Part shown: positions 1-8,367 of the stretch, piece by piece | Numbering within the stretch: position 1 is the stretch's first letter | Layout: every line of letters starts with the position of its first letter | NCBI RefSeq assembly: GCF_000332335.1 | Contig: NZ_KB235948.1 | Span: 1,259,949-1,323,948 of the forward strand | DNA: 64,000 nucleotides | Reading direction: 5' to 3' | Source: Kamptonema formosum PCC 10802 | GTDB lineage: Bacteria; Cyanobacteriota; Cyanobacteriia; Cyanobacteriales; Oscillatoriaceae | The notes under the pieces: model-generated | Told to the model about the DNA's origin: nothing | Database searches by the model: none | What the model saw: only the letters and a program-made list of their open reading frames with translations | Position numbers and translations under genes: made by a program

Positions 1-60
1 TCTTTAAGAAACCGGGTTTCTCAGTAGCTCACTCCTATGAGAAACGCTATATTATAGCAG
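1..60. repeat. hairpin-repeat element, right part
   Basis: The window opens inside a copy of the AAACCGGGTTTCT hairpin family, followed by a tail with ATGAGAAACGCTATA. The same hairpin-plus-tail arrangement occurs complete at 24319-24397. Only the right half lies in the window. Confidence 0.6.
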
Positions 61-83
61 TATGCACTTAGGTTAGTACATGG

Positions 84-114
84 GCATCATCGCATCATCG
101 CATCATCGCATCAC
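84..114. repeat. 9-bp tandem repeat (CATCATCGC)
   Basis: Just over three head-to-tail copies of a 9-bp unit lie in the gap downstream of the transglutaminase-like gene. No coding role is apparent. Confidence 0.7.
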
Positions 115-123
115 GCAAAAGCT

Positions 124-189
124 GGTAGGGGCGGGTTTACTAATATCTGGTAAAACCCAGAGACATCTTGGGTGAACCCGCCCCTACTT
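124..189. repeat. AGGGGCGGGTT inverted-repeat element, copy 1
   Basis: A roughly 65-bp element is bounded by AGGGGCGGGTT and its reverse complement AACCCGCCCCT, with an internal ATATC. Related copies are at 14803-14856 and 52222-52301. It has the layout of a very short terminal-inverted-repeat element. Confidence 0.6.
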
Positions 190-264
190 ACCCCATGCGC
201 ATGAGCCCGATGCGCATGAGCCCCATAAGCCATGTCATGAATGTCTTAACCAATATGACTGCTG

Positions 265-1134
265 CTATAACAGTCCCCACTCCGGCAAACGAGAGACGGT
301 GACAGAAAAATCTAGCTTTGAGGAACAGGGTTCTGTCGAGCCGGCAATCGGAGCCGCCCTTTCCGGGTTGCCGGTACAGGCGAGGGGGATATGTCCCTCC
401 GCTGCCAGCAACCCTGAGGTGGGATCTAAACCCACCCAACCGGCACCAGGCAAGTACACCTCCGCCCAAGCGTGCAAATCTGCGCTATCCTCCGGTTTTT
501 CCTCGGACGCCAAATCGATGAGGTAGCCCGAGACAAACCGCGCCGCAAGGCCAAAATGCCGCAGGACCTGCACCAGCAGCCAGCTGCTATCCCGACAGGA
601 GCCCATTTTTCTCGCCAGCGTTTCCTCACAGGACTGGATGCCAGACTCGAAGCGCTGCTCGTAGGCGATTTCTTCTGGCAGCCGCGCATTGATCGCGACA
701 ATAAAATCAGTGATGAATTGTTCTTTTCGGTCTACTGTTGCCAGCCATTTCCGCAACCGGGAGCCGCCTTCTGTGATTTCCAGAAACGGAATTAGCTCTT
801 TGGCCAGATCGGCCTCATAAGTGAAGGGGTATTTTTCAGCGTAGGGTTCTAGGAAGAAATCAAACGGGTTGACAGGGTGAAGCTCGGCAATCAGGTCAAC
901 TTCCAGTTTAAACTCAGCGGTTGGATTGGGAAATGTCAGCCGCGCCAGGAAGTTTGCGTAGGGATCTTGCAGCCAGTGGAGCGTGTGTTCTGGGGTGTGC
1001 GCTTGGAAAGAATAGCGTTGAATTGGCGTGCGGCAGTGGGGTGCCGGTCGCAGCCGCACGATATGCGGCCCCAAATAAACGAATCTGTCGAACCGGTAAG
1101 CGGTTTGGTGATTTAGAGCAACCTTGACGGACAT
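265..1134 (-). CDS. transglutaminase-like protein, C-terminally truncated
   Basis: The 289-residue protein matches the N-terminal part of the large transglutaminase-like/DUF2126 proteins of cyanobacteria, which from recalled family knowledge are about 1100 residues. Visible are the bacterial transglutaminase N-terminal region (RLRPAPHCRTPI), the catalytic Cys in GSCRDSSWLL, the His in DLHAWAEVYLPG and the Asp in GLDPTSGLL. The reading frame stops soon after the IPLACTGNPERAAPI segment, where the homologs continue into the long DUF2126 part, so about 800 residues are missing. The ATG at 1134 begins the conserved MSVKVALNH; a GTG 18 bp upstream is possible. Downstream is repeat DNA up to the window edge. 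All catalytic-triad residues are present, so it may be a working stand-alone domain or a decayed gene. Confidence 0.75.
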   Translation of the reverse strand: MSVKVALNHQTAYRFDRFVYLGPHIVRLRPAPHCRTPIQRYSFQAHTPEHTLHWLQDPYANFLARLTFPNPTAEFKLEVDLIAELHPVNPFDFFLEPYAEKYPFTYEADLAKELIPFLEITEGGSRLRKWLATVDRKEQFITDFIVAINARLPEEIAYEQRFESGIQSCEETLARKMGSCRDSSWLLVQVLRHFGLAARFVSGYLIDLASEEKPEDSADLHAWAEVYLPGAGWVGLDPTSGLLAAEGHIPLACTGNPERAAPIAGSTEPCSSKLDFSVTVSRLPEWGLL

Positions 1135-1204
1135 ACAACTGTTTTTTTGCACTCAGCGCAGAGAGCGCTTTTTATCATCTCATCCCACCGTCTGTGAAAC
1201 CAGG

Positions 1205-1300
1205 TTTCTCTCGTTCCCAGCCTCAGGCTGGGAACGCAATCTGGAGGCTCTGCCTCCTTTCAACGGCAAAGCCGGTTAAAAGCCTAAGAGCTTACCAACT
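1205..1300. repeat. dispersed CGTTCCCAG...TTAAAAGCCTAA repeat, copy 1
   Basis: About 90 bp, starting with a short palindrome (CCCAGCCTCAGGCTGGG) and ending in GGTTAAAAGCCTAAGAGCTTA. A clearly related copy is at 7855-7940 and a fragment is near 11520-11572. The 3' part also pairs with 1310-1328 (TAAGCTGTTATACTTTTAA) to make an imperfect 19-bp stem. Confidence 0.65.
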
Positions 1301-1409
1301 TGAGACAGATAAGCTGTTATACTTTTAATTTGCTTATTTACCTAACAGTAACCTAGCCTCCAGATACCCATTGCCAGGCATATCCTGGGGACGGGTAAAA
1401 AATTGGTAT

Positions 1410-1988
1410 CTAAATTAAACGGTGCCCGCAGTGAGTGCAGAAGCGAGCGCTCGGTTCGGCTGGAGTGCCGCACTGCGGACAGAAATTTTTGCCGGCACTG
1501 CCAGAAAGCGGATTCCCCACGCTCATCGACATATTGCCCATGCGCATCTCCATTGGGCTCATCCGCATTTCCATATCCCCCATCTTCATCGGTCCCACCG
1601 GCGAAATTGGTTGCATCGGTTGCATCGGTTGCATCGGTTGCATCGGTTGCATCGGTTTCATCGGTTCCATTCCCCCCTGCGCCGGCATTGCCCCTTGCTG
1701 CGCCGGCAGCTCTTCCGCCACAGCCAGGTTGGGCGGTTCGCTCACCGTGCTGGTGCCGGTGGCTGTGACCTTGACAAAATACTGTCCTTGTGCTGCAGTA
1801 ATTTGCAACAGGATGCCGGCGGGCGTGCGGAACGCAGCGGGGGGTGCCGTCCAAGTGCCGGTGCTAAAGCTGGTGCGCTGGCTTTGCTGCTGTCCGGGAC
1901 TGCTGCTAACCGTAGCGACCGCTGTCTGCTGCCCCTGATTTTCCACAATGACCTGATGGCCCGCGCCCGCGTTAAATATATAAGCCAT
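1410..1988 (-). CDS. zinc-ribbon protein with Met-Gln-Pro repeats
   Basis: A 192-residue protein of unknown function. The first ~85 residues form a beta-rich region (AYIFNAGAGHQVIVENQ...). Then comes a Pro/Met/Gln-rich tract of MEP, MKP and five MQP units, followed by a Met-rich segment (MKMGDMEMRMSPMEMRMGNM). The C-terminus is a zinc ribbon with CPQC and CTHC pairs (ID: KNFCPQCGTPAEPSARFCTHCG). The ATG at 1988 is preferred over an upstream TTG. A decayed IS200/IS605-type end abuts the gene 18 bp upstream of the start. Methionine- and zinc-rich composition could mean metal binding, but this is only inference. Confidence 0.7.
   Translation of the reverse strand: MAYIFNAGAGHQVIVENQGQQTAVATVSSSPGQQQSQRTSFSTGTWTAPPAAFRTPAGILLQITAAQGQYFVKVTATGTSTVSEPPNLAVAEELPAQQGAMPAQGGMEPMKPMQPMQPMQPMQPMQPISPVGPMKMGDMEMRMSPMEMRMGNMSMSVGNPLSGSAGKNFCPQCGTPAEPSARFCTHCGHRLI
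1609..1671 (-). repeat. coding 9-bp tandem repeat (seven MxP units)
   Basis: Seven consecutive 9-bp units, five of them identical (GGTTGCATC on the plus strand), encode MEP-MKP-(MQP)x5 in the zinc-ribbon protein. The identity of the repeats at the nucleotide level suggests recent slippage expansion; the unit length keeps the frame. Confidence 0.85.
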
Positions 1989-1998
1989 GATGGTGCCC

Positions 1999-2393
1999 AA
2001 TCAATTTGACACTCCCACCCGAAGGAAAGGGTGGGATTCTCTGGCCTTTTCGCCAGATATCCTCTTTGAGAAGTTTCCGGCAGTCTTTCAACCGGCTTCT
2101 CGGACGTAAACTTTTCCTTCAGACACTTAACTCAATCGTTGCTTCATTTTAGCTCAAGCAATCAGCGCGTGATATCAATCCCAGGTAAATTTTTGTAAAC
2201 ACCTGTCAGATTTTCAAGGGCGACGCGCCTGCGGAGCCGCAACGCTTACGCCTTGCGCACAAGTAGGGTGCGTTCCGAGAAATGCCTTTCTAGAACTTCC
2301 TATAACTAAAGTGCCCTCCTTGAGGGATCGCACCCTGCGGTCCCCCCTCCCGCCAGAGGGGTTTGGGGGTGGGGGGCCCAGAAATCCAGTTTC
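1999..2393. other. gene-free gap between zinc-ribbon gene and kinase gene
   Basis: Besides the IS200/IS605-type relic, this stretch holds a GC-rich patch (about 2220-2270), a variant of the common CCCTCCC...GGGGTTTGGGGGTGGGG repeat (2335-2375) and a hairpin-family copy running into the kinase gene's stop. No plausible gene is visible. Confidence 0.6.
2006..2170 (-). mobile_element. decayed IS200/IS605-type right end, possibly with omega-RNA-like sequence
   Basis: Read on the minus strand, the sequence ends GAATCCCACCC-loop-GGGTGGGAGTGTCAA, the hairpin and terminal GTGTCAA typical of right ends of cyanobacterial IS200/IS605 elements. Just inside lies a second hairpin (CTGGC-GAAAAG-GCCAG) and a region (2050-2170) resembling the structured RNA that precedes the right end downstream of tnpB. 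No tnpA or tnpB frame remains. The assignment is from architecture only. Confidence 0.45.
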
Positions 2394-2412
2394 TTAAAGA
2401 AACCGGGTTATT
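2385..2412. repeat. hairpin-repeat copy supplying the kinase stop codon
   Basis: The motif CCAGTTTCTTAAAGAAACCGGGT is a degenerate copy of the AGAAACCCGGTTTCTT family. On the minus strand its CCCGGTTTCTTTAA reads as the last residues TRFL plus the TAA stop of the upstream kinase gene, so the gene's end is made of repeat sequence. Confidence 0.7.
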
Positions 2413-5400
2413 GATGCGGGCGTCCTTTTTGCCTGCTGAATTGGAATCCAAATCAAGAACTCCGTGCCCTCACCGGGGGCGGAAAAGCACTGCAGCTGAC
2501 CGCCATGCTTGTCCACAATCTGGTAGCTAATCGACATTCCCAGCCCTGTACCGGAACCGACAGGTTTAGTCGTAAAGAACGGATCGAAAAGCCGGCGGCG
2601 CACCTCCTCCGTCATGCCCGGACCGTTATCAGCAATCGCGATCCGAACAAATTGGGCACCTGGCATGAAGCATTGGGCATTGGGCGCGGGTGATGTTTCT
2701 TCTCCCCAATGCCCCATTCCCAATCCCCCATTCGCCACCTCGGTGCGAATCCGAATCGTGGGGATTGGGCACTGGGCATAGGGCGTGAGGCATTCTCGCT
2801 CTCCCCCAGCGCCAGCGCCCAATGCCCTGCGCCCTTCTTCGAGCGCGTCAATCGCATTCGTCAGGATATTCATAAACACCTGATTGAGCTGGCCAGCATA
2901 GCACTCCACAAGCGGCAGGTTGCCATATTCTTTCAACACCTGGACAGCCGGCCCGTTGGGTTTAGCTTTCAGACGATTTTGCAGGATCAGCAGGGTGCTG
3001 TCAATCCCGTCGTGAATGTCAACCGCCTTCATATCCGCTTCATCCAGGCGCGAGAAGGTGCGCAGCGAAAGGACAATCTGGCGGATGCGGTCCGCTCCCA
3101 CCTTCATCGAATTCATAATTTTTCGCAAATCTTCCTTAATGAAATCGAGTTCAATTTCCCCCACAGCTTTTTGAATCGCCGGTGCGGGCTGGGGATAGGA
3201 TTCCTGATAGAGTTGCAGCAGATTCAGCAAATCTTCGGCATATTCCTTGGCCGGGGTAATATTGCCGTAGATGAAATTCACCGGATTGTTAATTTCGTGA
3301 GCCACCCCAGCAACCAGCTGCCCCAGGCTGGACATCTTTTCACTTTGAACGAGTTGGGCTTGAGTCTGTTTTAGCTCCCGCAGGGCTTGTTCGAGTTCGC
3401 GGGCTTTAGTTTCGGCTATGTCAGCTGTAGTGCGGCTTTGCTCGTAGAGTTGCGCCTGGTCTATCGCGATAGCCAATTGATTGCAAACCGCCTGCAGCAA
3501 TTCCACTTCATCCTCGCGCCACTTGCGCGGGTGAGTGCATTGAATGCAGGCGATGACACCGAGCGCACCCCGGCGCGTTGGAATCGGCAAATCCACGAGA
3601 GCCCTGTATCCCTTAGCCTGAAAAAATTGCCGCTCTTCTAGGTTAGAGACACTTTCAATATCGTCAAATCGGTAGGTTTCCAAGCTGGAGAGCTTTTGGG
3701 CCAGAAAAGAGGTCGGAGCGAGTGGATAGGAGCCCAAAAGTGAGAATAGCTCAGATTTCTTAGCTTCATGCACCACATTCCAAACCGGCGGCTGTGTGTC
3801 GGTGAGATACCAGATAAACTTGCAGCGGTCGAGCTGCAGCAAGTGATAGATTTCCCGCACTGCAGTTTCCAGAATCGTATCCAGGTCGAGAGACGCGCGA
3901 ATCTGACTGGCGAGCCGGTTGAGCAGCGCCTCCCGAATGGCGAGATCTCGGAATCGCGCTTCACTGTACCGCAGCTCCTCCTCCGCGCGCTTGCGCTCGG
4001 TAAAATCTTTTGTAACAGTGGCTAGAGCCACCGGCTCACCTGTCTGCGAGTCTTTAACCGTAAAGACGTTATAATAGACCGGCACCGGCAGATTCGTCTT
4101 GAAGTGCCGGAAGCGAACCTCTCCCTCCCAGCGACCTGTTTCGGCAAGAGCCGGCAGAATGCGCTCTTGCAGAACCGGCAAGTCGTCCGGCATAAAATAG
4201 TCAAGTATCGGCGTTTGCTTGACCTGTTCCATCCCTGACAGCCCTACCAGCTTTTGACCGGCTTCATTGAGAAACAAAACCTCACCCTCCAGTGTAGCTA
4301 GAGCAATGAAGTCGGAGCTGCTTTCCACAAGAGCGATCAACTTTTGCTGTTCAGATTCGGCCAGCTTGCGGTCGTGAATGTCCGTGCAGACGCCCACCCA
4401 CTCGCGGATGCTGCCATCTTCTGCGAGCACGGGAACGCCGCGAACATAGAAATAGCGATAGGTGCCATCTTTCGAGCGAATGCGGAACTCAATTTCATAC
4501 AGGCGTTTCGTTGCCACTGCTTCTGACCAAGCATTAGCCGTGCGCTCGCGATCGTCGGGGTGAATCGCATTTAACCAGCCCCAACCTGAGAGTTCTTCCT
4601 GAGTCTGGCCCGTATAAGCGCCCCACTCCGGCATGTCAACAGCCAGTCCCTCAGCATTGTTGAGCCAGACAATCTGGGAAGTGGCAACCACCAGAGAGCG
4701 ATACCGCGCCTCACTGCGCCGCAGCGCCTCTACTTGTTGCTTGCGCTCGGTGATGTCACGCCCTATGCCAATCAAACCAATAATGTTTCCCTCACTGTCG
4801 CGCCAAGGGCTTTTCGTTGACAGATACGTTCGCGTCATCTCCGGTGCGGCGACAAGTTCTTCGACAATCTCCGTTGCGCCCACCGTCATGATGCGGCGGT
4901 CTGTTTCCCCGATCTGACGCGCGATCTCTGCCGGCTGCAACTCCGTGTCATCCTTGCCAAGAATTTCTTCTACCGGCTTGCCAAAAACCCTGGCGGACGC
5001 GCCGTTGACCGTCACGTAGCGTCCCTGAAGATCCTTAACAAATACCGGATCGACTGTGCTTTCAATCACGGAACGCAAGAGGATATAGCTTTCCTTAATG
5101 TCCCGCTCAAACCGCTTGCGTTCGGTAATATCTCGCGAAACCGTTGCCAGACACATTGGCAAGCCAGTTTCTGGGTGTTTCACCGTGAATAAAGTCATGT
5201 GCGCGTCAAAGGGAAGGCCGGTTTTGAAGTTCAGCAACTGGGTTTCGCCTTCCCAAAATCCTTGCTTCATCACCGCCGGCAGAGCGATTTGCTGCAAATA
5301 TTTTCGAGAGCGTTCTGGAAAAAGATCCGTAAGGTTCTTCGCCCAAATCTCTTCCGAACTGCCTAAGCCGATCGCTTTGCGTCCGGCTTCGTTAATAAAT

Positions 5401-7508
5401 ATCGGTTTCCCTGACACCGATGCCATCCCGATAAAATCGTTACTGTTGGCAATCAGAGAGACAAACTTTTGCTTTTCTTCGTCCGCCCCCTTGCGTTCCG
5501 TGATGTCAGTAGAGATGCTGCAGATCGCATAGGGAATACCGGCACAGTCGTAGAGAGGGAACTTCACCGCAAGATAGGTGTGCGCGCCGTCATAGTGCGG
5601 CACAACTTCTTCCATCTCCAAAGGCTGTCCGCTTTGACGCACTTTGAGGTCGTTGGCCCGAAATGTCTCCGCCGCCTCACAAGAAAAAAGCTCGCCGTCA
5701 GTCTTCCCTTTGACCAATTCTGGATTTAACCCGAGCTGGTTTGCGTACTTGCGGTTCATCAAAATATATCGCCCAAAATTGTCCTTAATATAGATAGCTG
5801 TTGGCGAGAAATCCAGAATCGCTTCCAGCAGCTGCTGGCTCTCTCGCAGCGCCGCCTCAGCCCGCACTCGGGCCCTGATGTCAACGAATAAGCTGATAGT
5901 GCCGGTGACAGCGCCACTGCCATCCAGCAGCGGGGCTGTCCAGAGGCTGACATCGACCGGCGAGCCGTCTTTCCGCTGCCGGCGCAATTCCAAGCCCATC
6001 AGTTCCTTACCCTGCATCTCAGCCTGAAGAATGGCGCGGAACTGCGGCTCTGCGCCTGCAGGGATAATGGGAAGAGGCTTGCCCAAAACCTCTTTTTCGC
6101 TCCAGCCAAAAAGCCGCTCAGCCGCAGGGTTCCACAGCGTCACCCCCCCATCGTTACTGAGAGTCGCAATCGCCAGAGGCGAAGCTTGGATCAGGGTTTG
6201 CAAAGTTTGATTGGCAGTTCGCAGCGCCTCTTCCACACAGACGCGCTCAGCAATCTCCTCGTGCAATTGCTCGTTCGCTTGCCGCAACTGGGCTGTGCGC
6301 TCCCCCACGCGAATTTCTAACTCTTCCAAAGTCTTTTTCAGCGCTGACTCAGCACGCACCCGCTCGGTTATATCTGTGTGCGAGCCAGCCATCCGGTAAG
6401 GCTTGCCGGTGCCATCAAAAAGCACCGCCGCTCGCGAAAAAATCCACCGGTAGGAGCCATCCTTGTGCGACAAGCGGTACTCTAATTCGTAATGGGGATT
6501 CTGACTGTTCAAACACGCCTCAATCGTGGCTTGCACTAAGTGGCGGTCATCGGGATGTATCCGTTTTTGCCACTCGTCAAAAGTATTTTGCAGCTCCCAG
6601 TCCTCAAAGCCGAGCATATTCTTCCAGCGCGGCGAAAAATAGACGCCGTTGGTTTGAATATCCCAGTCCCACAACCCGTCTCTGGAGCCTCGCACTGCCA
6701 GCTCGAACCGCTCCTGGCTCTTGCGCAGATCCTCCTCAGAGCGCAGGCGGTGGGTCATGTCTTCTATTGTACCGAGTACGCCCACTACGTTTCCTTCTGA
6801 ATCGTGCAGCGGGATTTTGTTCGTTTCAAACCAAGCCTGATTTCCATCCGCCAGAAGTGCCTGTTCAATGATATGATATTCTGGTTTATCTGTTCCCATT
6901 ATTCTGACATCGCAGGAGCGAAAGAATTCTGTTTGCTCTTTCGTCCACGGCAAGTCGTAATCTGTTTTGCCTGCAATCTCCTCTGGATTTTTCAAACCCG
7001 CCACTCGCGCGAAGCGGACATTGCAGCCCAGGAAAACAGAATCTCTGTCCTTCCAAAAGATATACTGGGGAATATTGTCCATCACCAGCTGCAGCATCTG
7101 TTGCGATTTCCGCAGATTTTCCTCCAGCTGTGCCGGACTGGCCAGCGCTAGCAGTCGGGGAATCAGCGGCACCAGCACCGCCGCTGTCAGCAGCGAGACA
7201 AAAGCAGTAAACGCTTTCAGCCAACCGGCAATCCAGTACAGGGGGTGCCACAGCGTCCAAATCTCCATCAGGTGGGTTGTGCCGCAGGAAACGATGAAGA
7301 CTCCAAATAACAGGAATATCCAGGGGTACGGCAAGTCCCGCCGCTTGTGGGCGAAATAGAATAGGGCGATGGGAATCGAGTAATATGCCAGGGCAATCAG
7401 AGAATCTGATGCGATATGCAGGAAAACCAAGTCTGGCTTCCACAGGTAACAGTGCCCGTGCGGGATGAACGGGCTTGACCCAAAAAAGATTTGCCAAAAT
7501 TCTACCAT
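2394..7508 (-). CDS. ethylene-receptor-type multi-PAS sensor histidine kinase
   Basis: A 1704-residue membrane histidine kinase. Residues 1-125 are a three-helix ethylene-binding domain: D35, Y42, F68, C75 and H79 match the spacing of D25, Y32, F58, C65 and H69 of plant ETR1, where Cys and His hold the copper cofactor. About eight PAS/PAC domains follow (roughly 130-1195; the PAS ends read DITERKR), a GAF domain (~1200-1360), a coiled segment, the H-box with H1404 (GVAHEINNPVNF) and a HATPase domain with DNGPGM and GTGLGMS. Synechocystis SynEtr1 shows that cyanobacterial members bind ethylene. No receiver domain or adjacent response regulator is present. Two repeat-derived insertions interrupt the ATP-binding domain between the N-box and DNGPGM, and the C-terminal residues come from a hairpin repeat. 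Confidence 0.9.
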   Translation of the reverse strand: MVEFWQIFFGSSPFIPHGHCYLWKPDLVFLHIASDSLIALAYYSIPIALFYFAHKRRDLPYPWIFLLFGVFIVSCGTTHLMEIWTLWHPLYWIAGWLKAFTAFVSLLTAAVLVPLIPRLLALASPAQLEENLRKSQQMLQLVMDNIPQYIFWKDRDSVFLGCNVRFARVAGLKNPEEIAGKTDYDLPWTKEQTEFFRSCDVRIMGTDKPEYHIIEQALLADGNQAWFETNKIPLHDSEGNVVGVLGTIEDMTHRLRSEEDLRKSQERFELAVRGSRDGLWDWDIQTNGVYFSPRWKNMLGFEDWELQNTFDEWQKRIHPDDRHLVQATIEACLNSQNPHYELEYRLSHKDGSYRWIFSRAAVLFDGTGKPYRMAGSHTDITERVRAESALKKTLEELEIRVGERTAQLRQANEQLHEEIAERVCVEEALRTANQTLQTLIQASPLAIATLSNDGGVTLWNPAAERLFGWSEKEVLGKPLPIIPAGAEPQFRAILQAEMQGKELMGLELRRQRKDGSPVDVSLWTAPLLDGSGAVTGTISLFVDIRARVRAEAALRESQQLLEAILDFSPTAIYIKDNFGRYILMNRKYANQLGLNPELVKGKTDGELFSCEAAETFRANDLKVRQSGQPLEMEEVVPHYDGAHTYLAVKFPLYDCAGIPYAICSISTDITERKGADEEKQKFVSLIANSNDFIGMASVSGKPIFINEAGRKAIGLGSSEEIWAKNLTDLFPERSRKYLQQIALPAVMKQGFWEGETQLLNFKTGLPFDAHMTLFTVKHPETGLPMCLATVSRDITERKRFERDIKESYILLRSVIESTVDPVFVKDLQGRYVTVNGASARVFGKPVEEILGKDDTELQPAEIARQIGETDRRIMTVGATEIVEELVAAPEMTRTYLSTKSPWRDSEGNIIGLIGIGRDITERKQQVEALRRSEARYRSLVVATSQIVWLNNAEGLAVDMPEWGAYTGQTQEELSGWGWLNAIHPDDRERTANAWSEAVATKRLYEIEFRIRSKDGTYRYFYVRGVPVLAEDGSIREWVGVCTDIHDRKLAESEQQKLIALVESSSDFIALATLEGEVLFLNEAGQKLVGLSGMEQVKQTPILDYFMPDDLPVLQERILPALAETGRWEGEVRFRHFKTNLPVPVYYNVFTVKDSQTGEPVALATVTKDFTERKRAEEELRYSEARFRDLAIREALLNRLASQIRASLDLDTILETAVREIYHLLQLDRCKFIWYLTDTQPPVWNVVHEAKKSELFSLLGSYPLAPTSFLAQKLSSLETYRFDDIESVSNLEERQFFQAKGYRALVDLPIPTRRGALGVIACIQCTHPRKWREDEVELLQAVCNQLAIAIDQAQLYEQSRTTADIAETKARELEQALRELKQTQAQLVQSEKMSSLGQLVAGVAHEINNPVNFIYGNITPAKEYAEDLLNLLQLYQESYPQPAPAIQKAVGEIELDFIKEDLRKIMNSMKVGADRIRQIVLSLRTFSRLDEADMKAVDIHDGIDSTLLILQNRLKAKPNGPAVQVLKEYGNLPLVECYAGQLNQVFMNILTNAIDALEEGRRALGAGAGGERECLTPYAQCPIPTIRIRTEVANGGLGMGHWGEETSPAPNAQCFMPGAQFVRIAIADNGPGMTEEVRRRLFDPFFTTKPVGSGTGLGMSISYQIVDKHGGQLQCFSAPGEGTEFLIWIPIQQAKRTPASITRFL
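2640..2860 (-). repeat. in-frame low-complexity insertions in kinase ATPase domain
   Basis: This part of the kinase gene carries runs of ATTGGGCATTGGGC/CCCAATGCCC type, the same low-complexity sequence seen between genes at 35935-35993, 52995-53032 and 62398-62425. It encodes two stretches absent from ordinary HATPase domains: one of about 19 residues after LEEGRR and one of about 27 residues (containing GMGHWGEE and PNAQCFMPGA) before QFVRIAIADNGPGM. The frame is intact. Confidence 0.75.
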
Positions 7509-7854
7509 CTCATGCCTCTCCTTTTCCGCTTTCTCATCCAGCCTTGCGCATTACCGCCCTCTCCCCAGCTCCAGCCCTGTCTTCGGGGAGCGGGTTGGGG
7601 GTGGGTGTGCCTCGGATGCCTGCAAAAAGTTTTATCATTTTTTCACTCCGCACCCCCTATTCCCCAGCGCTTTTTTGCTATAGCGCGGAACCCTTACAGC
7701 TGCCCGACCTTTGCGCCGATTTTATTTATTTTAGTATTTGTTATCGCGATCTTGTCGAAAGCAGTCAGGTATACTAATTTTTCAAAGGCCAGTCCAGCCC
7801 CCAGCTGACTGTTAAAGCTATGGCGCATTAAATTTGCACTACCCATCTCTTTTC

Positions 7855-7940
7855 TCTCGTTCCCAGGCAGAGCCTGGAAAGCCAATCTGGAGGCTCTGTG
7901 TCTTTTCAACGGAAAAGCAGGTTAAAAGCCTAACAGCTTA
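7855..7940. repeat. dispersed CGTTCCCAG...TTAAAAGCCTAA repeat, copy 2
   Basis: Collinear with 1205-1300: CGTTCCCAGGCAGAGCCTGG, then AATCTGGAGGCTCTG, CTTTTCAACGG and GGTTAAAAGCCTAACAGCTTA. Substitutions are scattered over the length, so it is an old copy. Confidence 0.7.
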
Positions 7941-8260
7941 AGTAGTTTTTCTTAGTTTTAGGGCGATCCCTCGCTTTTAGATTTTCGCTTGTGGCGTTCC
8001 GCTCAACACAAAGCCCCAGCGGGCTTTCCGCTTAGGGCGTTTTTTGGGGCGAAGAATCTTTTTCAGTTTTGAAGCGCTTGCAGCAGAGAGGGGCCGTTCG
8101 GGAAGGGCCGCCCAGCAATTGTTCCAGGTTTTTGCGGCAGGAGCCTTTTCCGGAGAGTGCCGGCAGGAAATGCCGGCAGGAGAGCCGGTAGGGCCCACCC
8201 CCCCGCAATTCCCCTTACCGCCGGGCAGTCGCAGGCAGCCCCCTGCCAGATAAAGATATT

Positions 8261-8367
8261 AAGCTTTTAATTTGCTTATTTTTGTTTATTTTAAATCTGC
8301 CATTGTTAAGCTTTAAAAACTGTTTGCAGGCAATATCTCCTGTCACAAAAAAGCAAATTAAAAGCAT
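8261..8367. repeat. 107-bp AT-rich terminal-inverted-repeat element
   Basis: Left end AAGCTTTTAATTTGCTT and right end AAGCAAATTAAAAGCAT are inverted repeats over 17 bp with one or two mismatches. The ~70 bp interior has no coding capacity. The left end is also found at 1320-1340 (ACTTTTAATTTGCTTATTT). It resembles a MITE. Confidence 0.55.

Noticed and set aside
188-469. Small minus-strand frame with a membrane-like stretch past the end of the transglutaminase gene
   Set aside because: It overlaps the transglutaminase-like gene in another frame and its tail comes from repeat DNA.
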